Shown: piece by piece, positions 33,477-43,273 of the stretch | Position numbering within the stretch: position 1 is the stretch's first letter | Layout of the letters: every line of letters begins with the position of its first letter | Source: Aquirhabdus sp. | Lineage (GTDB): Bacteria; Pseudomonadota; Gammaproteobacteria; Pseudomonadales; Moraxellaceae | Assembly (NCBI GenBank): GCA_030149815.1 | Contig: JASLHI010000049.1 | Coordinates: 1-64,000 of the forward strand | Direction of reading: 5' to 3' | Length of the DNA: 64,000 bases | Notes under the pieces: model-generated | The model's input: only the letters and a program-made list of their open reading frames with translations | What the model was told of the DNA's origin: nothing | Databases searched by the model: none | Translations under genes and position numbers: made by a program

Positions 33477-33534
33477 GCTTATTGAGCCTGTCGAAATGTG
33501 TGGCAATACAAAAACCACACTTCGACGAGCTTAG
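33477..33534. repeat. dispersed REP-like inverted repeat
   Basis: AGCCTGTCGAAATGTGTGG and CCACACTTCGACGAGCT face each other across 11 bases between convergent genes. The left arm 33477-33500 recurs, inverted, at 58544-58567 with one difference in 24 bases. It may act as a bidirectional transcription barrier. Confidence 0.65.
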
Positions 33535-33569
33535 TGCTGTTGCTGCGTAATAGGTTTGTGCTGAAAAAA

Positions 33570-34043
33570 TCAACGCACCCAGCGAATCACATATTCTTCG
33601 ATATCCTCAGGATCAATCTCTGTTTCCGAGATGCATCGACCTGCGGCTGACTTACGTGCCTGACGCACACTTTTTGGATTACCCGTAATCAGCGGATGCC
33701 AGCTGGGCAATGCTTGTCCCAAATCAAGCCGTTTATATGCACAACTCGGTGGTAACCATTTAAGCTCTGGCACGCGCTCAGGCGTAAGTTGTAAGCAATC
33801 AGGAACAATGCTCTGGCGGTCTGCATAATTCGTGCAACGCGCAGTCTTAGTATCCAATAGCTGACACGCAGCGCTGGTATAGACCACCTCTCCCGTATCC
33901 TCATCTTCGAGCTTCACTAGGCAACACAATCCGCAGCCATCGCACAACGCCTCCCATTCAGCAGGCGTTAACTCGGCGAGGGAATAATGCTGCCAAAATT
34001 TTTCACGGAGCAAGGGTGCAGACTCTGACTTTAATTCGAACAT
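33570..34043 (-). CDS. YcgN/UPF0260 family CxxC-cluster protein
   Basis: 157 residues. The family signature LCDGCGLCCLVKLEDEDTGEV is followed by CQLLD, ARCTNYADR, VPDCLQL, and PPSCAYKRL further on. The Cys pattern suggests metal or Fe-S binding (CxxCxxCC type). The length matches E. coli YcgN (about 150). Function is not established. Confidence 0.9.
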   Translation of the reverse strand: MFELKSESAPLLREKFWQHYSLAELTPAEWEALCDGCGLCCLVKLEDEDTGEVVYTSAACQLLDTKTARCTNYADRQSIVPDCLQLTPERVPELKWLPPSCAYKRLDLGQALPSWHPLITGNPKSVRQARKSAAGRCISETEIDPEDIEEYVIRWVR

Positions 34044-34126
34044 AAACCATTCACTTCAAAAAATATTCCTGCGCACCATGAGCCGCATGGATAACATTAT
34101 AAATCATTCAGCGCATCAAAAAGAAA

Positions 34127-34156
34127 AAGAGCCATCTGACCATTCAAATGACTCTT
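34127..34156 (-). terminator. rho-independent terminator after the M23 peptidase gene
   Basis: AAGAGTCATTTGA pairs with TCAGATGGCTCTT (one G-U) over 13 positions with a four-base loop. On the minus strand, UUUUUCUUUUU follows. Confidence 0.85.
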
Positions 34157-34186
34157 CCATAATCAACGTGACGTTGATGAACTCAA

Positions 34187-35023
34187 TTATTCTTCGCGGC
34201 GAGGTGCCAAGGCTAAATACGTTGCTGGATTCTGACGCTGACCATTCAACAACACTTCATAATGAACATGAGGGCCTGTGCAACGACCTGTGCAGCCTAC
34301 CAGTGCGATTTCTTGGTTCTTCTTCACATGATCACCAACCGAAACCAGTAAACGCGAAGAATGGCCATAACGTGTCACATAGCCATTACCATGATCAATT
34401 TCAATGAAATTACCGTAGCCACTTTTCCAACCCGAATAGACAACAACACCTGTGCCAGTCGCATAAATCGGAGAACCATAAGGAACAGCTAAATCAATCC
34501 CTGGATGAAATTCACGACCACCTAAAGTGCGATATCCATACGGTGATGACACTCGCGCATTCGCAACAGGTTCAACAGCAAGAATATCCGCACCAATCTG
34601 AATTTTGTCTTGTGTACGACTCGTCAGAGATTGATTCAAACGCTGTAAATTTGATTCACGGCGTTCCATTTGTTCCGTCACCTGATTAATCGTATCGGAA
34701 ATACGATCAGAATTAGATGTTGGAACGTCGTTTTCTTCTTCATAGTCACCACCAATGCCATTTGGATTGGTATGGTGATCATGTTCATCATCTGCATCAT
34801 GCGCAACTAAACCCATCGATTCTAAAGACGATGACAAAGCAGATTGTTGTTGCCACAACTGTGTAATAGAAGCATCAGCTGCCATTGCAGGCTGACCAAA
34901 TACGGAAATGGTGCTCGACGGAGTCGTCGCAGCAGAACTTGATGTCACAAAACAAGCACTACTTAACACTAGCGTAGATAACGCAAACAAAGAGCGCTTC
35001 ATGCGCAATGTCTTCAAATGCAT
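34187..35023 (-). CDS. M23 (LytM) family murein endopeptidase
   Basis: 278 residues from ATG 35023, which has GAGG upstream; longer in-frame starts lack one. A signal peptide (MKRSLFALSTLVLSSACFVTSSSA) and a helical segment (RISDTINQVTEQMERRESNLQRLNQ) precede the LytM domain (about 170-275). Zn-binding residues are in HPGIDLAVPYG and HVHYEV, and the Zn-free loop is GNFIEIDHGNGYVTRYGH. All catalytic residues are present, so it should be active rather than an EnvC/NlpD-type regulator. It is divergent from the DUF721 gene. Confidence 0.88.
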   Translation of the reverse strand: MHLKTLRMKRSLFALSTLVLSSACFVTSSSAATTPSSTISVFGQPAMAADASITQLWQQQSALSSSLESMGLVAHDADDEHDHHTNPNGIGGDYEEENDVPTSNSDRISDTINQVTEQMERRESNLQRLNQSLTSRTQDKIQIGADILAVEPVANARVSSPYGYRTLGGREFHPGIDLAVPYGSPIYATGTGVVVYSGWKSGYGNFIEIDHGNGYVTRYGHSSRLLVSVGDHVKKNQEIALVGCTGRCTGPHVHYEVLLNGQRQNPATYLALAPRREE

Positions 35024-35193
35024 AACAACCTCATGTTTAAGTCTTGCGTATCGGTCATGTTGTGTATGCAAGCCTCATGCCCACATATCTTTTCAAGCTT
35101 CGCGAGAATGGCTTGCCGTTCATTAAACGGTTCGCTATCGTAGTCAGATTAGAATCACCTACACACGATTTCATTCTCGAGAAAATTGTCAAC

Positions 35194-35667
35194 ATGAAAC
35201 TCCCTGCTCAACCCTTCAAAAAGCAAAACAAACAGCAAAGGGTCGCCGAAAAGTCCTCTTCACAAAACAATTTATCTAATCTTCAGACTCATATTGAGTA
35301 TCTAAAGAGATTAACCCAATTGATTTCGCCCATCTTGTCCCAAACGCTATCACACGAAGGAGATTGGCAAGTTGCCGCACTTGATGGAGAAGTTCTTTGC
35401 ATCGCAACCGAACATCATACCGCGGCAAGTCAATTAAGATATTTACAACACCATGTCATCAAGGCTCTTCAGCAGCTTCCAGATTTTGCTACCGTCCAAC
35501 GCTTGAAGATAGTGATCGAAATCCAGCCTAAGCCTAAAACAGTTAGTCATGGCCGATTGCCGGAACTCACTCCTGAGGTTCGACAAATACTGGATGATGC
35601 AGCCTCTGCGTTTCAAGACACGGATATTAGCGATACCTTGCGCCGTTTAGCAAGAGAGCGACGATAG
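35194..35667 (+). CDS. DUF721/DciA-like protein
   Basis: 157 residues from ATG 35194 (MKLPAQPFKKQNKQQ...); the frame is open further upstream, but that part is not conserved-looking. The core LTQLISPILSQTL...WQVAALDGEVLCIATEHHTAASQLRYLQHHVIKALQQLPDF fits the DUF721 fold. DciA is the common bacterial loader of the DnaB helicase where DnaC is absent. Its neighbour order (M23 peptidase divergent, lpxC convergent) resembles Acinetobacter. The C-terminus is rich in charged residues. Confidence 0.72.
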   Translation: MKLPAQPFKKQNKQQRVAEKSSSQNNLSNLQTHIEYLKRLTQLISPILSQTLSHEGDWQVAALDGEVLCIATEHHTAASQLRYLQHHVIKALQQLPDFATVQRLKIVIEIQPKPKTVSHGRLPELTPEVRQILDDAASAFQDTDISDTLRRLARERR

Positions 35668-35750
35668 AACGTACCAAACGTTACGTTGTAACATTTACAC
35701 ATACTTATAGTTATTAATATTAACCGTCTGTTTTATCACTATAAAAATAA

Positions 35751-36665
35751 CTAATCCGCTTCAATATACTGAATCGGACAAGAATTTCTGTCATCAAATG
35801 TCACAATTTCATAAGCATCTGGACGATCAATTAATGCACGAAGCAACTGATTATTGAGAGCATGTCCTGACTTATAACCATCAAATTGCCCAATGATGCT
35901 ATAGCCAAGTAAATATAAATCACCGACTGCATCCAGCATTTTATGACGAACAAACTCATCGGCAAAGCGCAAGCCTTCTTCGTTGACAATGCCGTGATCA
36001 TCCACCACGATCGCATTATCTAGGCTGCCACCCAGTGCCAGATTATTGGCCTGCATGTACTCAATATCACGCAAGAATCCAAAAGTCCGCGCATGACTCA
36101 ACTCTTCAACATACGATGTCGTCGAGAAATTAAGCTCTGCTGACTGATGTTCTTCATTAAAAGCAGGATGATCAAAATCAATCGTGAAACACACTCGGAA
36201 ACCATCATAGGGCGTGAATGCTGCACGCTTATCGCCCACAACGACCTCAACAGGCTTAGTGATCTTGACGAATTGTTTGGGTGCAGTTTGTTCTACGATT
36301 CCAGCGGTTTGAATTAAAAAAACAAAAGGTCCAGAGCTGCCATCCATAATCGGAACTTCAGCAGAGGACACATCAATCATTAAATTATCAATACCCAAGC
36401 CCGCCAACGCACTCATGAGGTGTTCAACAGTGCCTATACGTGCACCATCATGCTCCAAGTTTGAAGACATGGTGGTTTCATTCACAAGCAGGGCTTTTGC
36501 TGGAATCTCGACGGGCGGATTCAGGTCGACACGACGAAAAACGATCCCGCCATTCACAACATGCGGATGTAACGTGAGATAAACTTTCTGACCACTATGT
36601 AATCCAATTCCAGTCGCGCGAATCGTTCGGCGAAGCGTACGTTGCTGGAGGACATGTTTCGACAT
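35751..36665 (-). CDS. lpxC: UDP-3-O-acyl-N-acetylglucosamine deacetylase
   Basis: 304 residues, the normal length. This is the committed, zinc-dependent step of lipid A synthesis. The zinc ligands are in GTVEHLMSALAGLGIDN (His 82) and FVRHKMLDAVGDLYLLG (His and Asp near 240), and the catalytic His is in YKSGHALNN. The N-terminal RTIRATGIGLHSGQKV is typical. It follows the ftsZ terminator, as in the usual cell-wall cluster, and likely has its own promoter at 36670-36790. Confidence 0.98.
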   Translation of the reverse strand: MSKHVLQQRTLRRTIRATGIGLHSGQKVYLTLHPHVVNGGIVFRRVDLNPPVEIPAKALLVNETTMSSNLEHDGARIGTVEHLMSALAGLGIDNLMIDVSSAEVPIMDGSSGPFVFLIQTAGIVEQTAPKQFVKITKPVEVVVGDKRAAFTPYDGFRVCFTIDFDHPAFNEEHQSAELNFSTTSYVEELSHARTFGFLRDIEYMQANNLALGGSLDNAIVVDDHGIVNEEGLRFADEFVRHKMLDAVGDLYLLGYSIIGQFDGYKSGHALNNQLLRALIDRPDAYEIVTFDDRNSCPIQYIEAD

Positions 36666-36814
36666 TTTATTTCAAAATATTACAATAATGATGCATGCTA
36701 ACATTGATTACAAAGCATGCCAACCTAACAATAATTCCCAGCAGTCACCAAATTGTGTGCGTTTTGTTTATTCATATATTTTTTGCAAATAAATTCATGG
36801 GATTAGAAAAACAT

Positions 36815-36843
36815 AAAAGCCCAATTTGGAATTGGGCTTTTTC
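36815..36843 (-). terminator. rho-independent terminator after ftsZ
   Basis: AAAAGCCCAATT/AATTGGGCTTTT with a three-base loop and flanking T/A runs lies 28 bases after the ftsZ stop on the minus strand. Confidence 0.88.
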
Positions 36844-36870
36844 TTTGAAGAAAATCTAAAGAGTCAAATT

Positions 36871-38046
36871 TTAACGCTTTTGTTGATTCTTCAAGAAGTC
36901 CTGAATGCGCATTGGCGAAGAAGCTGCAGGTTGCGCTGGAGCCGCTGCAGCAACGGGTAAAGGCTCAGTCAAACCTGCATGACGACGATCAATCGCTGGC
37001 GCATCAGCATCTTCTAATGGCAATGCCACTTGATCTTTACGCGTAGGGATTGGACGGCGTTGCTGCTGAATTGAGCGATCATCATAGTTCAAGCCCGTTG
37101 CAATCACGGTAATGCGTAATTCTTCGCCTGCTTCTGGATCATCAACCAACCCAAGGAAAATATTGGCATCTTGATCAGCAATTTGCTCAATAATATCACC
37201 CACTGCTTGGACTTCATCCATCCGAACATTAGAGCCAGTCACATTCACCAATAATCCTTGCGCGCCTTCTAGCAGGACATTGTCTAGGAGTGGGCTACGA
37301 ACTGCCATCTCTGTTGCGATACGTGCACGATCATCACCTTTACCCGCGCCAATGCCCATCATGGCATGACCACGTGCCGCCATTGCAGTACGAATATCAG
37401 CGAAGTCGATATTGACATAACCAGGACGTGTAATTAAATCAGAAATACCGCGGACTGCGCTCAACACCACATCGTCAGCACGTTTAAACGCATCAATCAC
37501 GGACAGATTACGATAAACACTCATCAGCTTTTCATTCGGAATCGTGATCAACGAATCCACATATTGAGTCAAGTCCTCAATACCGCGCTCAGCCGAAGCA
37601 GCACGACGTTTACCTTCAAATTTGAATGGTGTAGTCACAACCGCAACCGTCAGAATACCCATTTCTTTGGCAATTTCTGCAATTACTGGTGCTGCGCCAG
37701 TTCCTGTACCACCGCCCATACCTGCGGTAATAAAAACCATGTCAGAACCTTGTAATGCTTCACGGATCAGTTCATGTTCTTCTTGAGCCGCTTGACGCCC
37801 CACATCAGGATCAGCACCTGCACCTAGACCACGGCTGGTCTGCATTCCCAGTTGAATACGATTCGGAGCAGACATGCGATCCAACGCCTGACGATCCGTA
37901 TTTGCACATGCAAAAGAAACGCCTTTGATGCCAGAACGCACCATGTGTTCGATGGAATTACCACCACCACCACCCACACCTATCGCGGTGAAGCGCGCAT
38001 TGCCGTTATTATCAAGGGTATCATCTTGCACCAATGTGTAGGACAT
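36871..38046 (-). CDS. ftsZ: cell division protein FtsZ
   Basis: 391 residues. The tubulin signature GGGTGTG is at 111-117, and the N-terminal AIGVGGGGGNSIEHM and NTDRQAL are standard. The T7 region has NIDFADIRT. The C-terminal linker is Ala/Pro-rich and ends MRIQDFLKNQQKR, the conserved tail that binds FtsA and ZipA. It forms the Z ring. The gene follows ftsA after a 282-base gap, wider than usual, so an ftsZ promoter is probable there. Confidence 0.98.
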   Translation of the reverse strand: MSYTLVQDDTLDNNGNARFTAIGVGGGGGNSIEHMVRSGIKGVSFACANTDRQALDRMSAPNRIQLGMQTSRGLGAGADPDVGRQAAQEEHELIREALQGSDMVFITAGMGGGTGTGAAPVIAEIAKEMGILTVAVVTTPFKFEGKRRAASAERGIEDLTQYVDSLITIPNEKLMSVYRNLSVIDAFKRADDVVLSAVRGISDLITRPGYVNIDFADIRTAMAARGHAMMGIGAGKGDDRARIATEMAVRSPLLDNVLLEGAQGLLVNVTGSNVRMDEVQAVGDIIEQIADQDANIFLGLVDDPEAGEELRITVIATGLNYDDRSIQQQRRPIPTRKDQVALPLEDADAPAIDRRHAGLTEPLPVAAAAPAQPAASSPMRIQDFLKNQQKR

Positions 38047-38328
38047 TGTGTTGCATCTCCAAAAATAAAAAATACCGTAACAACCTGCTTAAATCGCAAT
38101 CAATGCGAGCATATTCTATGCAAGTCACTACCCAAAGTGGTATGAAAATACGTTAAGTTCTGTTTTAAAATATCAATGTAGATTAACCATCATTGCCATC
38201 AATAATGCTTAAAACTGTCTGACCAGAACAACCAAATAAAAATCAACTTCTAATACAAAACCAATATTACAAAGCTCAACCCACAAACTTGAAAACACTT
38301 TTCCCAGCAAATTCTTTAAGCCATTCTT
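38047..38328 (-). other. ftsA-ftsZ intergenic region
   Basis: A 282-base AT-rich gap without a convincing gene or terminator. It probably holds an ftsZ promoter, allowing FtsZ to be made in excess of FtsA. Confidence 0.5.
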
Positions 38329-39600
38329 TTAAAAAACGGCTCGTAACTTATCCACTAATCGTCGCCATGGCGTCACCATCAAACGTGTCACTATTTGCTC
38401 ACGTCCCGCATCACGATCAGTTTCCTCACTCCAGCGTTGATTTTCGCTTTGGCTATATAGCAGTAGTCCACTGGCTGTGGCAAATATTGTCCGATGAAGT
38501 AACGGTTTGCGATCATCTCGAATCTCAACACTGGCTGGATGATTGCCTAAATGGACAGGCACACCAAGAGCATTGCGCGCCAAACTCACAATACCTTCGA
38601 TCTGACAAGACGCACCAGAGAGCACAACACCATGACGTAGCACATTGATTGCGCCACTATCTGCCAATAATCGGCGGACTTCTTCAAAAATTTCTTCGTA
38701 ACGTGCAATGATAATATCAGCCAAATCCATACGACTCAGCGTCAATGGATTATTACCCACACCTGTCACTTGAATCATTTGATCAGGACGAATCAGATCA
38801 CGATTAACACCACCATAGCGAACTTTCAGCATTTCAGCTTGTTCAGTTGATGTGTGTAATACGGAAGCAATGTCGCGTGTGACATTTTCGCCACCACGTT
38901 GCAAGGTACTGCTCAAGATCAAGCGATTCTCAAGATAAACCGAAACTGCTGTTGTTCCCGCACCAATATCGACTAAACAAACGCCGTATTCTTTTTCATC
39001 ACGCAGCAACGTGGACTCTGCTGTCGCAAGATTAGAAACAATCATGCGCTCCACACCGATATTCGAAGATTTCAGTGCTTTATCAATATTCTGCATAATA
39101 TTATTTGGCAGCATCATGAGATGATAATGTCCTGTGATTGCCGTAGCCGCCATATTAATTGGATATTCCGCCCAATCATCACGATCATCAATTGCCACAC
39201 CAAGCGGCACGGCATTAATCAAATAATGGGTCGGCATCAAATGACTGCTTTTTGCCATTTCCAGTGTACGAACAATTTCTGCAGTCGAAATCGAACCATT
39301 GGCAACTGGTGTACGTCCTGATGCATTAAAGCTTTGCAATTCAGGACTAGGAATTGCAACCCATGCACTATGCACGCGGCAATCTGCCATATCTTCCGCT
39401 AAAGCCACTGCTTCTTTAATCGCAGCAACGACTTTGTCCATATTATTGATCATACCTTTGCTCATGCCGCGATTTGCAGCATGACCTAGACCAATGACCT
39501 CAATACGATCAGCGGCATGGACACGACCAATGAGTACCGCGACTTTGTGCGTGCCAATATCAATCGCAACTATCGTCGGAACCGTTTCAATCTCACTCAT
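38329..39600 (-). CDS. ftsA: cell division protein FtsA
   Basis: 423 residues of actin-like fold. VAIDIGTHKVAVLIGR (phosphate 1), LVDIGAGTTAVSVY (phosphate 2) and VLSGASCQIEGI (adenosine motif) are visible. The C-terminal end WRRLVDKLRAVF is the amphipathic membrane-targeting helix. It anchors FtsZ to the membrane. It lies downstream of ftsQ with a 90-base gap. Confidence 0.97.
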   Translation of the reverse strand: MSEIETVPTIVAIDIGTHKVAVLIGRVHAADRIEVIGLGHAANRGMSKGMINNMDKVVAAIKEAVALAEDMADCRVHSAWVAIPSPELQSFNASGRTPVANGSISTAEIVRTLEMAKSSHLMPTHYLINAVPLGVAIDDRDDWAEYPINMAATAITGHYHLMMLPNNIMQNIDKALKSSNIGVERMIVSNLATAESTLLRDEKEYGVCLVDIGAGTTAVSVYLENRLILSSTLQRGGENVTRDIASVLHTSTEQAEMLKVRYGGVNRDLIRPDQMIQVTGVGNNPLTLSRMDLADIIIARYEEIFEEVRRLLADSGAINVLRHGVVLSGASCQIEGIVSLARNALGVPVHLGNHPASVEIRDDRKPLLHRTIFATASGLLLYSQSENQRWSEETDRDAGREQIVTRLMVTPWRRLVDKLRAVF

Positions 39601-39690
39601 CTTTACTGCCCATTCATAAAACTCATTTATTCAAACATATTGCTAAAAAACACAATCTCTATAAAAACTCATCATCTGCATGCAAAGACC

Positions 39691-40578
39691 TTATGGCGAT
39701 ACGGCAGGTGCAGCATTTGGCTGAGCCTGATTGGTATCTGATGTGACGGCGACAGGGCTTGCTGCTGGCGATTTACGAGGATTAGCGGCACCATTCCACT
39801 GGATCGCCATCCCATTGCGATAACGTAAATCAACCGATGCAATACGCGGCCACAGTTGATGCAGACGCTCATTACCTTGACCCAATTCGCTTAAACGTTG
39901 CAACTTTAAGTTCGTTTGCTCCTGATCCACAATCACACGCATTCCCGAATCAAACGACATAAACCATGTCATACGATCGGTAAGATAAAGCTCTTTTAAC
40001 CGTATATCCAATGGAGCAAACCATTGATTAATTTTTTGATACTGTTGCATCATCGCAAGCGACTGACTGATGGGCCCATGCAGAAGTGGCAAATCCAAAT
40101 GATCATTGTGACCGGCCTCTATAAAAACAACACCTTTCCCACTCAACAACCGCCCACTACCCCAGCGTGCAATGGGTTGCCGAGGAATTACGCGGACAAT
40201 TAACCCATCAGGCCAATGCCGAGTTACCGTCACACTTTCAACCCACGACAAACTTAATGCCGCATCACGAATCGAAACCAGATCCGCAGTAAAATAATTC
40301 TTATGCATCAAAGGCTGAATCTTTTGCTGCAATAAGCTTTCTTCGACAGCATCAATATCACCTGTCACAATCACTTGAGCAACAGGAGCATGCAATAAAC
40401 GATGGATCACGCCCCATCCACCCATCCCGCATAATACCAAGGCCGCAAACAACAACAGCCAACTGCCTAAGCCAGACAACTTTCCACCAAGCGTTTGTGG
40501 TGTATTAGACTGGGAAGACATCGACCGATGTATCATGCTGGATAATTGAGCCATGGTTGATCCGATTTTAACCTGCAC
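39691..40578 (-). CDS. ftsQ: cell division protein FtsQ
   Basis: 295 residues. A short cytoplasmic tail, one membrane helix (about 34-55: WLLLFAALVLCGMGGWGVIH), a POTRA domain (APVAQVIVTGDIDAVEESLLQQ...), and the beta domain with WVESVTVTRHWPDGLIVRVIPRQPIARWG. The C-terminus is Ala/Pro-rich, longer than in E. coli. It joins FtsL and FtsB at the septum. It overlaps ddl by 11 bases. Confidence 0.95.
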   Translation of the reverse strand: MQVKIGSTMAQLSSMIHRSMSSQSNTPQTLGGKLSGLGSWLLLFAALVLCGMGGWGVIHRLLHAPVAQVIVTGDIDAVEESLLQQKIQPLMHKNYFTADLVSIRDAALSLSWVESVTVTRHWPDGLIVRVIPRQPIARWGSGRLLSGKGVVFIEAGHNDHLDLPLLHGPISQSLAMMQQYQKINQWFAPLDIRLKELYLTDRMTWFMSFDSGMRVIVDQEQTNLKLQRLSELGQGNERLHQLWPRIASVDLRYRNGMAIQWNGAANPRKSPAASPVAVTSDTNQAQPNAAPAVSP

Positions 40579-41503
40579 GCACTGAAATAGAATCTTGGTT
40601 CAACGTCTGGTCTAGAATCGCTATACAAAGATCAGCAAAACTATATCCCACTGCTTTTGCTGCCATCGGAACAAGAGAGTGGTCAGTCATGCCTGGAACA
40701 GTATTGACTTCGAGAAGCCAGAATCGACCTTGCATATCCTGCATAGCATCAATACGACCCCAGCCTGTCGCACCCACCGCATTAAAAGCACGAAGCGCCA
40801 GACCCTGAAGCTCTTTTTCTTCCGCCTCAGTTAAACCTGAAGGAATACCATAATGAGTATCATTGCGCAAATATTTCGCCTGATAATCATAGAATGCAAC
40901 ATCTTTTGGAGGCTCTAAACGAATCACAGGCAATGCTTGCCCGTTCAACATAACCACCGTAAATTCACGTCCTGTAATCCATGCTTCAGCCATCACCACG
41001 GCGTCATGCCCGCTCGCTTCACGGTAAGCAGGTTCCAGTTGTTCTGGACGCTCGACTTTACTCATGCCAATACTCGAACCTTCATGTACAGGTTTGATGA
41101 TCAGTGGCAAACCCAGTTCAGCAATCACAGCAGAGTAATCAGTATTTGCATTAAGTAAGCAATAAGGCGCTGTTGGCAAATCTACGCCTTTCCACAATTG
41201 TTTGGTTCTGGCTTTATCCATACCGAGTGCAGAAGCGAGCACACCTGAGCCTGTATATGGAATATTCATCCATTCCAACAAACCTTGGATTTGACCATCT
41301 TCCCCACCACGGCCATGAAGCACAATAAAAGCACGATCATATTGCGACAGTTCAGCAACGGCACGCGTTGCAGGGTCAAATGCTTCGGCCTCAACACCCT
41401 TAGACAGCAATGCATCCAAAACAGCCTGACCACTTTTCAGCGAAACTTCCCGCTCACCTGATGTTCCACCAAATAAAACCGCAACTTTTCCAAACTGTTT
41501 CAT
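40568..41503 (-). CDS. ddl: D-alanine--D-alanine ligase
   Basis: About 311 residues from ATG 41503 (MKQFGKVAVLFGGTSGEREVSLKSG). An upstream in-frame start at 41530 would add nine residues. ATP-grasp features are PLIIKPVHEGSSIGMSKV, WGRIDAMQDMQGRFWLLEVNTVPGMTDHSLVP and the substrate loop YDYQAKYLRNDTHYGIPSGL. It makes the D-Ala-D-Ala dipeptide for peptidoglycan. It is a DdlB type, located between murC and ftsQ. Confidence 0.97.
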   Translation of the reverse strand: MKQFGKVAVLFGGTSGEREVSLKSGQAVLDALLSKGVEAEAFDPATRAVAELSQYDRAFIVLHGRGGEDGQIQGLLEWMNIPYTGSGVLASALGMDKARTKQLWKGVDLPTAPYCLLNANTDYSAVIAELGLPLIIKPVHEGSSIGMSKVERPEQLEPAYREASGHDAVVMAEAWITGREFTVVMLNGQALPVIRLEPPKDVAFYDYQAKYLRNDTHYGIPSGLTEAEEKELQGLALRAFNAVGATGWGRIDAMQDMQGRFWLLEVNTVPGMTDHSLVPMAAKAVGYSFADLCIAILDQTLNQDSISVRAG

Positions 41504-41678
41504 GCTGCCGCAATCCAATAAAAAAGCCAATTAAAAACAATCCAATTTAACCATCTACACACGGCGTTCAATCAACGCACTCATTCCAACAATATCGCTA
41601 TCTTCGCGCAATTTATCACGCACAACCCCGCACACATATACTTTCATGTATGCTTTTTATAGGAGGACGTCTTGGATA

Positions 41679-43163
41679 TTACGATTTTACCTGTAAATAC
41701 AAGCTTTTCTGCGCTAAATCGTTAGACACAGCACCGACATTTCCTGCGCCTTGAGTCAACAGCAAATCCCCTGCTTGCAACATACTCTGCAAGACTTGAG
41801 GAAGTTGCTCATCGACTGGATCGACCAAAATCGGCTCGACACGACCACGCGCACGAATACTCCGTGCCAAACTGCGACTATCTGCACCCACAATTGGCTT
41901 TTCACCGGCCGAATACACTTCCATCAATAGCAAAACATCCACTTGCGATAACACTTCGACAAAATCCTCAAAGCAATCCCGCGTCCGCGTATAACGATGA
42001 GGCTGAAACAACATTACCAAACGACGATCAGGATGACTCTGACGCGCAGCTTTGATAGTAACTTCAACTTCTTTTGGATGATGTCCATAATCGTCAACAA
42101 GCAAAATACTGCCATCTTGGTAAGGAAAGTCACCCTGAATTTGGAAGCGACGACCCACACCGGCAAAACCTGATAACGCACGACTAATCGCAGCATCGCT
42201 GACGCCTTCGTCCGTTGCAATACCAATTGCCGCCAATGCATTCAACACATTATGCAAACCTGGTTGATTGGTTGTCACTGTCAAAGGCTCACGATCACGG
42301 CGCAATACCGTAAAGCGCGTCTGCATGCCGAGCTGAACCACATCTACGGCGCGAATATCATTATTTTCATTGAAGCCGTAAGTCAAAAATGGACGACCTA
42401 CACGCGGCAATAATTCACGAATATTTGCATCATCGCCACACAGCACAGCCAGTCCGTAGAACGGCAAATTATGCAAAAACTCAATAAAGGTATCTTTCAA
42501 CTTCTCGAAACTGCCACCATAAGTTTCCATGTGGTCAGCATCAATATTGGTCACAATCGCAGCCATCGGCTGTAAAAACAAAAATGACGCATCGCTCTCA
42601 TCGGCTTCTGCAACCAAATAGCGACTCGCACCAAGCTGAGCATTTTTGCCCATGCTATTCAACAGACCACCAATCACAAACGTTGGATCTAAACCATCTT
42701 CAGCAAGCATCATGGTCAACAAACTGGTCGTCGTAGTTTTGCCATGTGTGCCTGCAACCGCAATGCCATGACGGTAACGCATGAGCTCACCGAGCATTTC
42801 AGCACGACGCACCAGAGGAATATGCTTTTCTATCGCGGCTTTAATCTCAGGATTTTCACGATCAATCGCCGTTGAAACCACCAAAACATTGGCGCCGTCA
42901 ACGTTTGCTGCATCATGTCCGTAAAACACTTTCACACCCATATTCTCAAGGCGTTGAGTCACTTCACCACTTTTCAAATCTGAACCAGAAACATCATAGC
43001 CCTGATTTTTCAGCACTTCGGCAATACCACACATACCCGCACCACCGATTCCGACAAAATGGATTCGTCCAATACGGCGCATTTCTGGAATTTCGATAAG
43101 TCGACTGGTTTTATTGCTTGCACATGCGGGTGTGCTGGTCTGCGAAGACGCTGATGTCGGCAT
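41679..43163 (-). CDS. murC: UDP-N-acetylmuramate--L-alanine ligase
   Basis: About 494 residues from ATG 43163 (MPTSASSQTS...), with GGAG six bases upstream; ATG 43175 is an alternative. A Ser/Thr-rich N-terminal extension of about 30 residues precedes IHFVGIGGAGMCGIAEVL. The ATP loop is GTHGKTTTT. LVDDYGHHPKEVEVTI and LFQPHRYTRT mark the C-terminal domain. It adds L-Ala in peptidoglycan precursor synthesis. The gap to ddl is about 175 bases. Confidence 0.97.
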   Translation of the reverse strand: MPTSASSQTSTPACASNKTSRLIEIPEMRRIGRIHFVGIGGAGMCGIAEVLKNQGYDVSGSDLKSGEVTQRLENMGVKVFYGHDAANVDGANVLVVSTAIDRENPEIKAAIEKHIPLVRRAEMLGELMRYRHGIAVAGTHGKTTTTSLLTMMLAEDGLDPTFVIGGLLNSMGKNAQLGASRYLVAEADESDASFLFLQPMAAIVTNIDADHMETYGGSFEKLKDTFIEFLHNLPFYGLAVLCGDDANIRELLPRVGRPFLTYGFNENNDIRAVDVVQLGMQTRFTVLRRDREPLTVTTNQPGLHNVLNALAAIGIATDEGVSDAAISRALSGFAGVGRRFQIQGDFPYQDGSILLVDDYGHHPKEVEVTIKAARQSHPDRRLVMLFQPHRYTRTRDCFEDFVEVLSQVDVLLLMEVYSAGEKPIVGADSRSLARSIRARGRVEPILVDPVDEQLPQVLQSMLQAGDLLLTQGAGNVGAVSNDLAQKSLYLQVKS

Positions 43164-43273
43164 ATCCAACTCCATATTGTTAGGGATTAACTCTAATAAA
43201 CTTAACAGGTTTTAATCAAACCAAACGCAAAATATTACTGTCTCACCGACAGCAAAACAATTACAAACCACAA

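Noticed and set aside
35044..35193. N-terminal extension of the DUF721 protein
   Set aside because: It overlaps the divergent control region and the M23 start, and is not similar to the DUF721 family; ATG 35194 is preferred.
36815..36843. Treating the AAGCCCAATT hairpins after ftsZ and pnp (3601-3632) as a repeat family
   Set aside because: They share a GCCCAAT/ATTGGGC stem but differ in loops and flanks, and each is in the right place to be an ordinary terminator.
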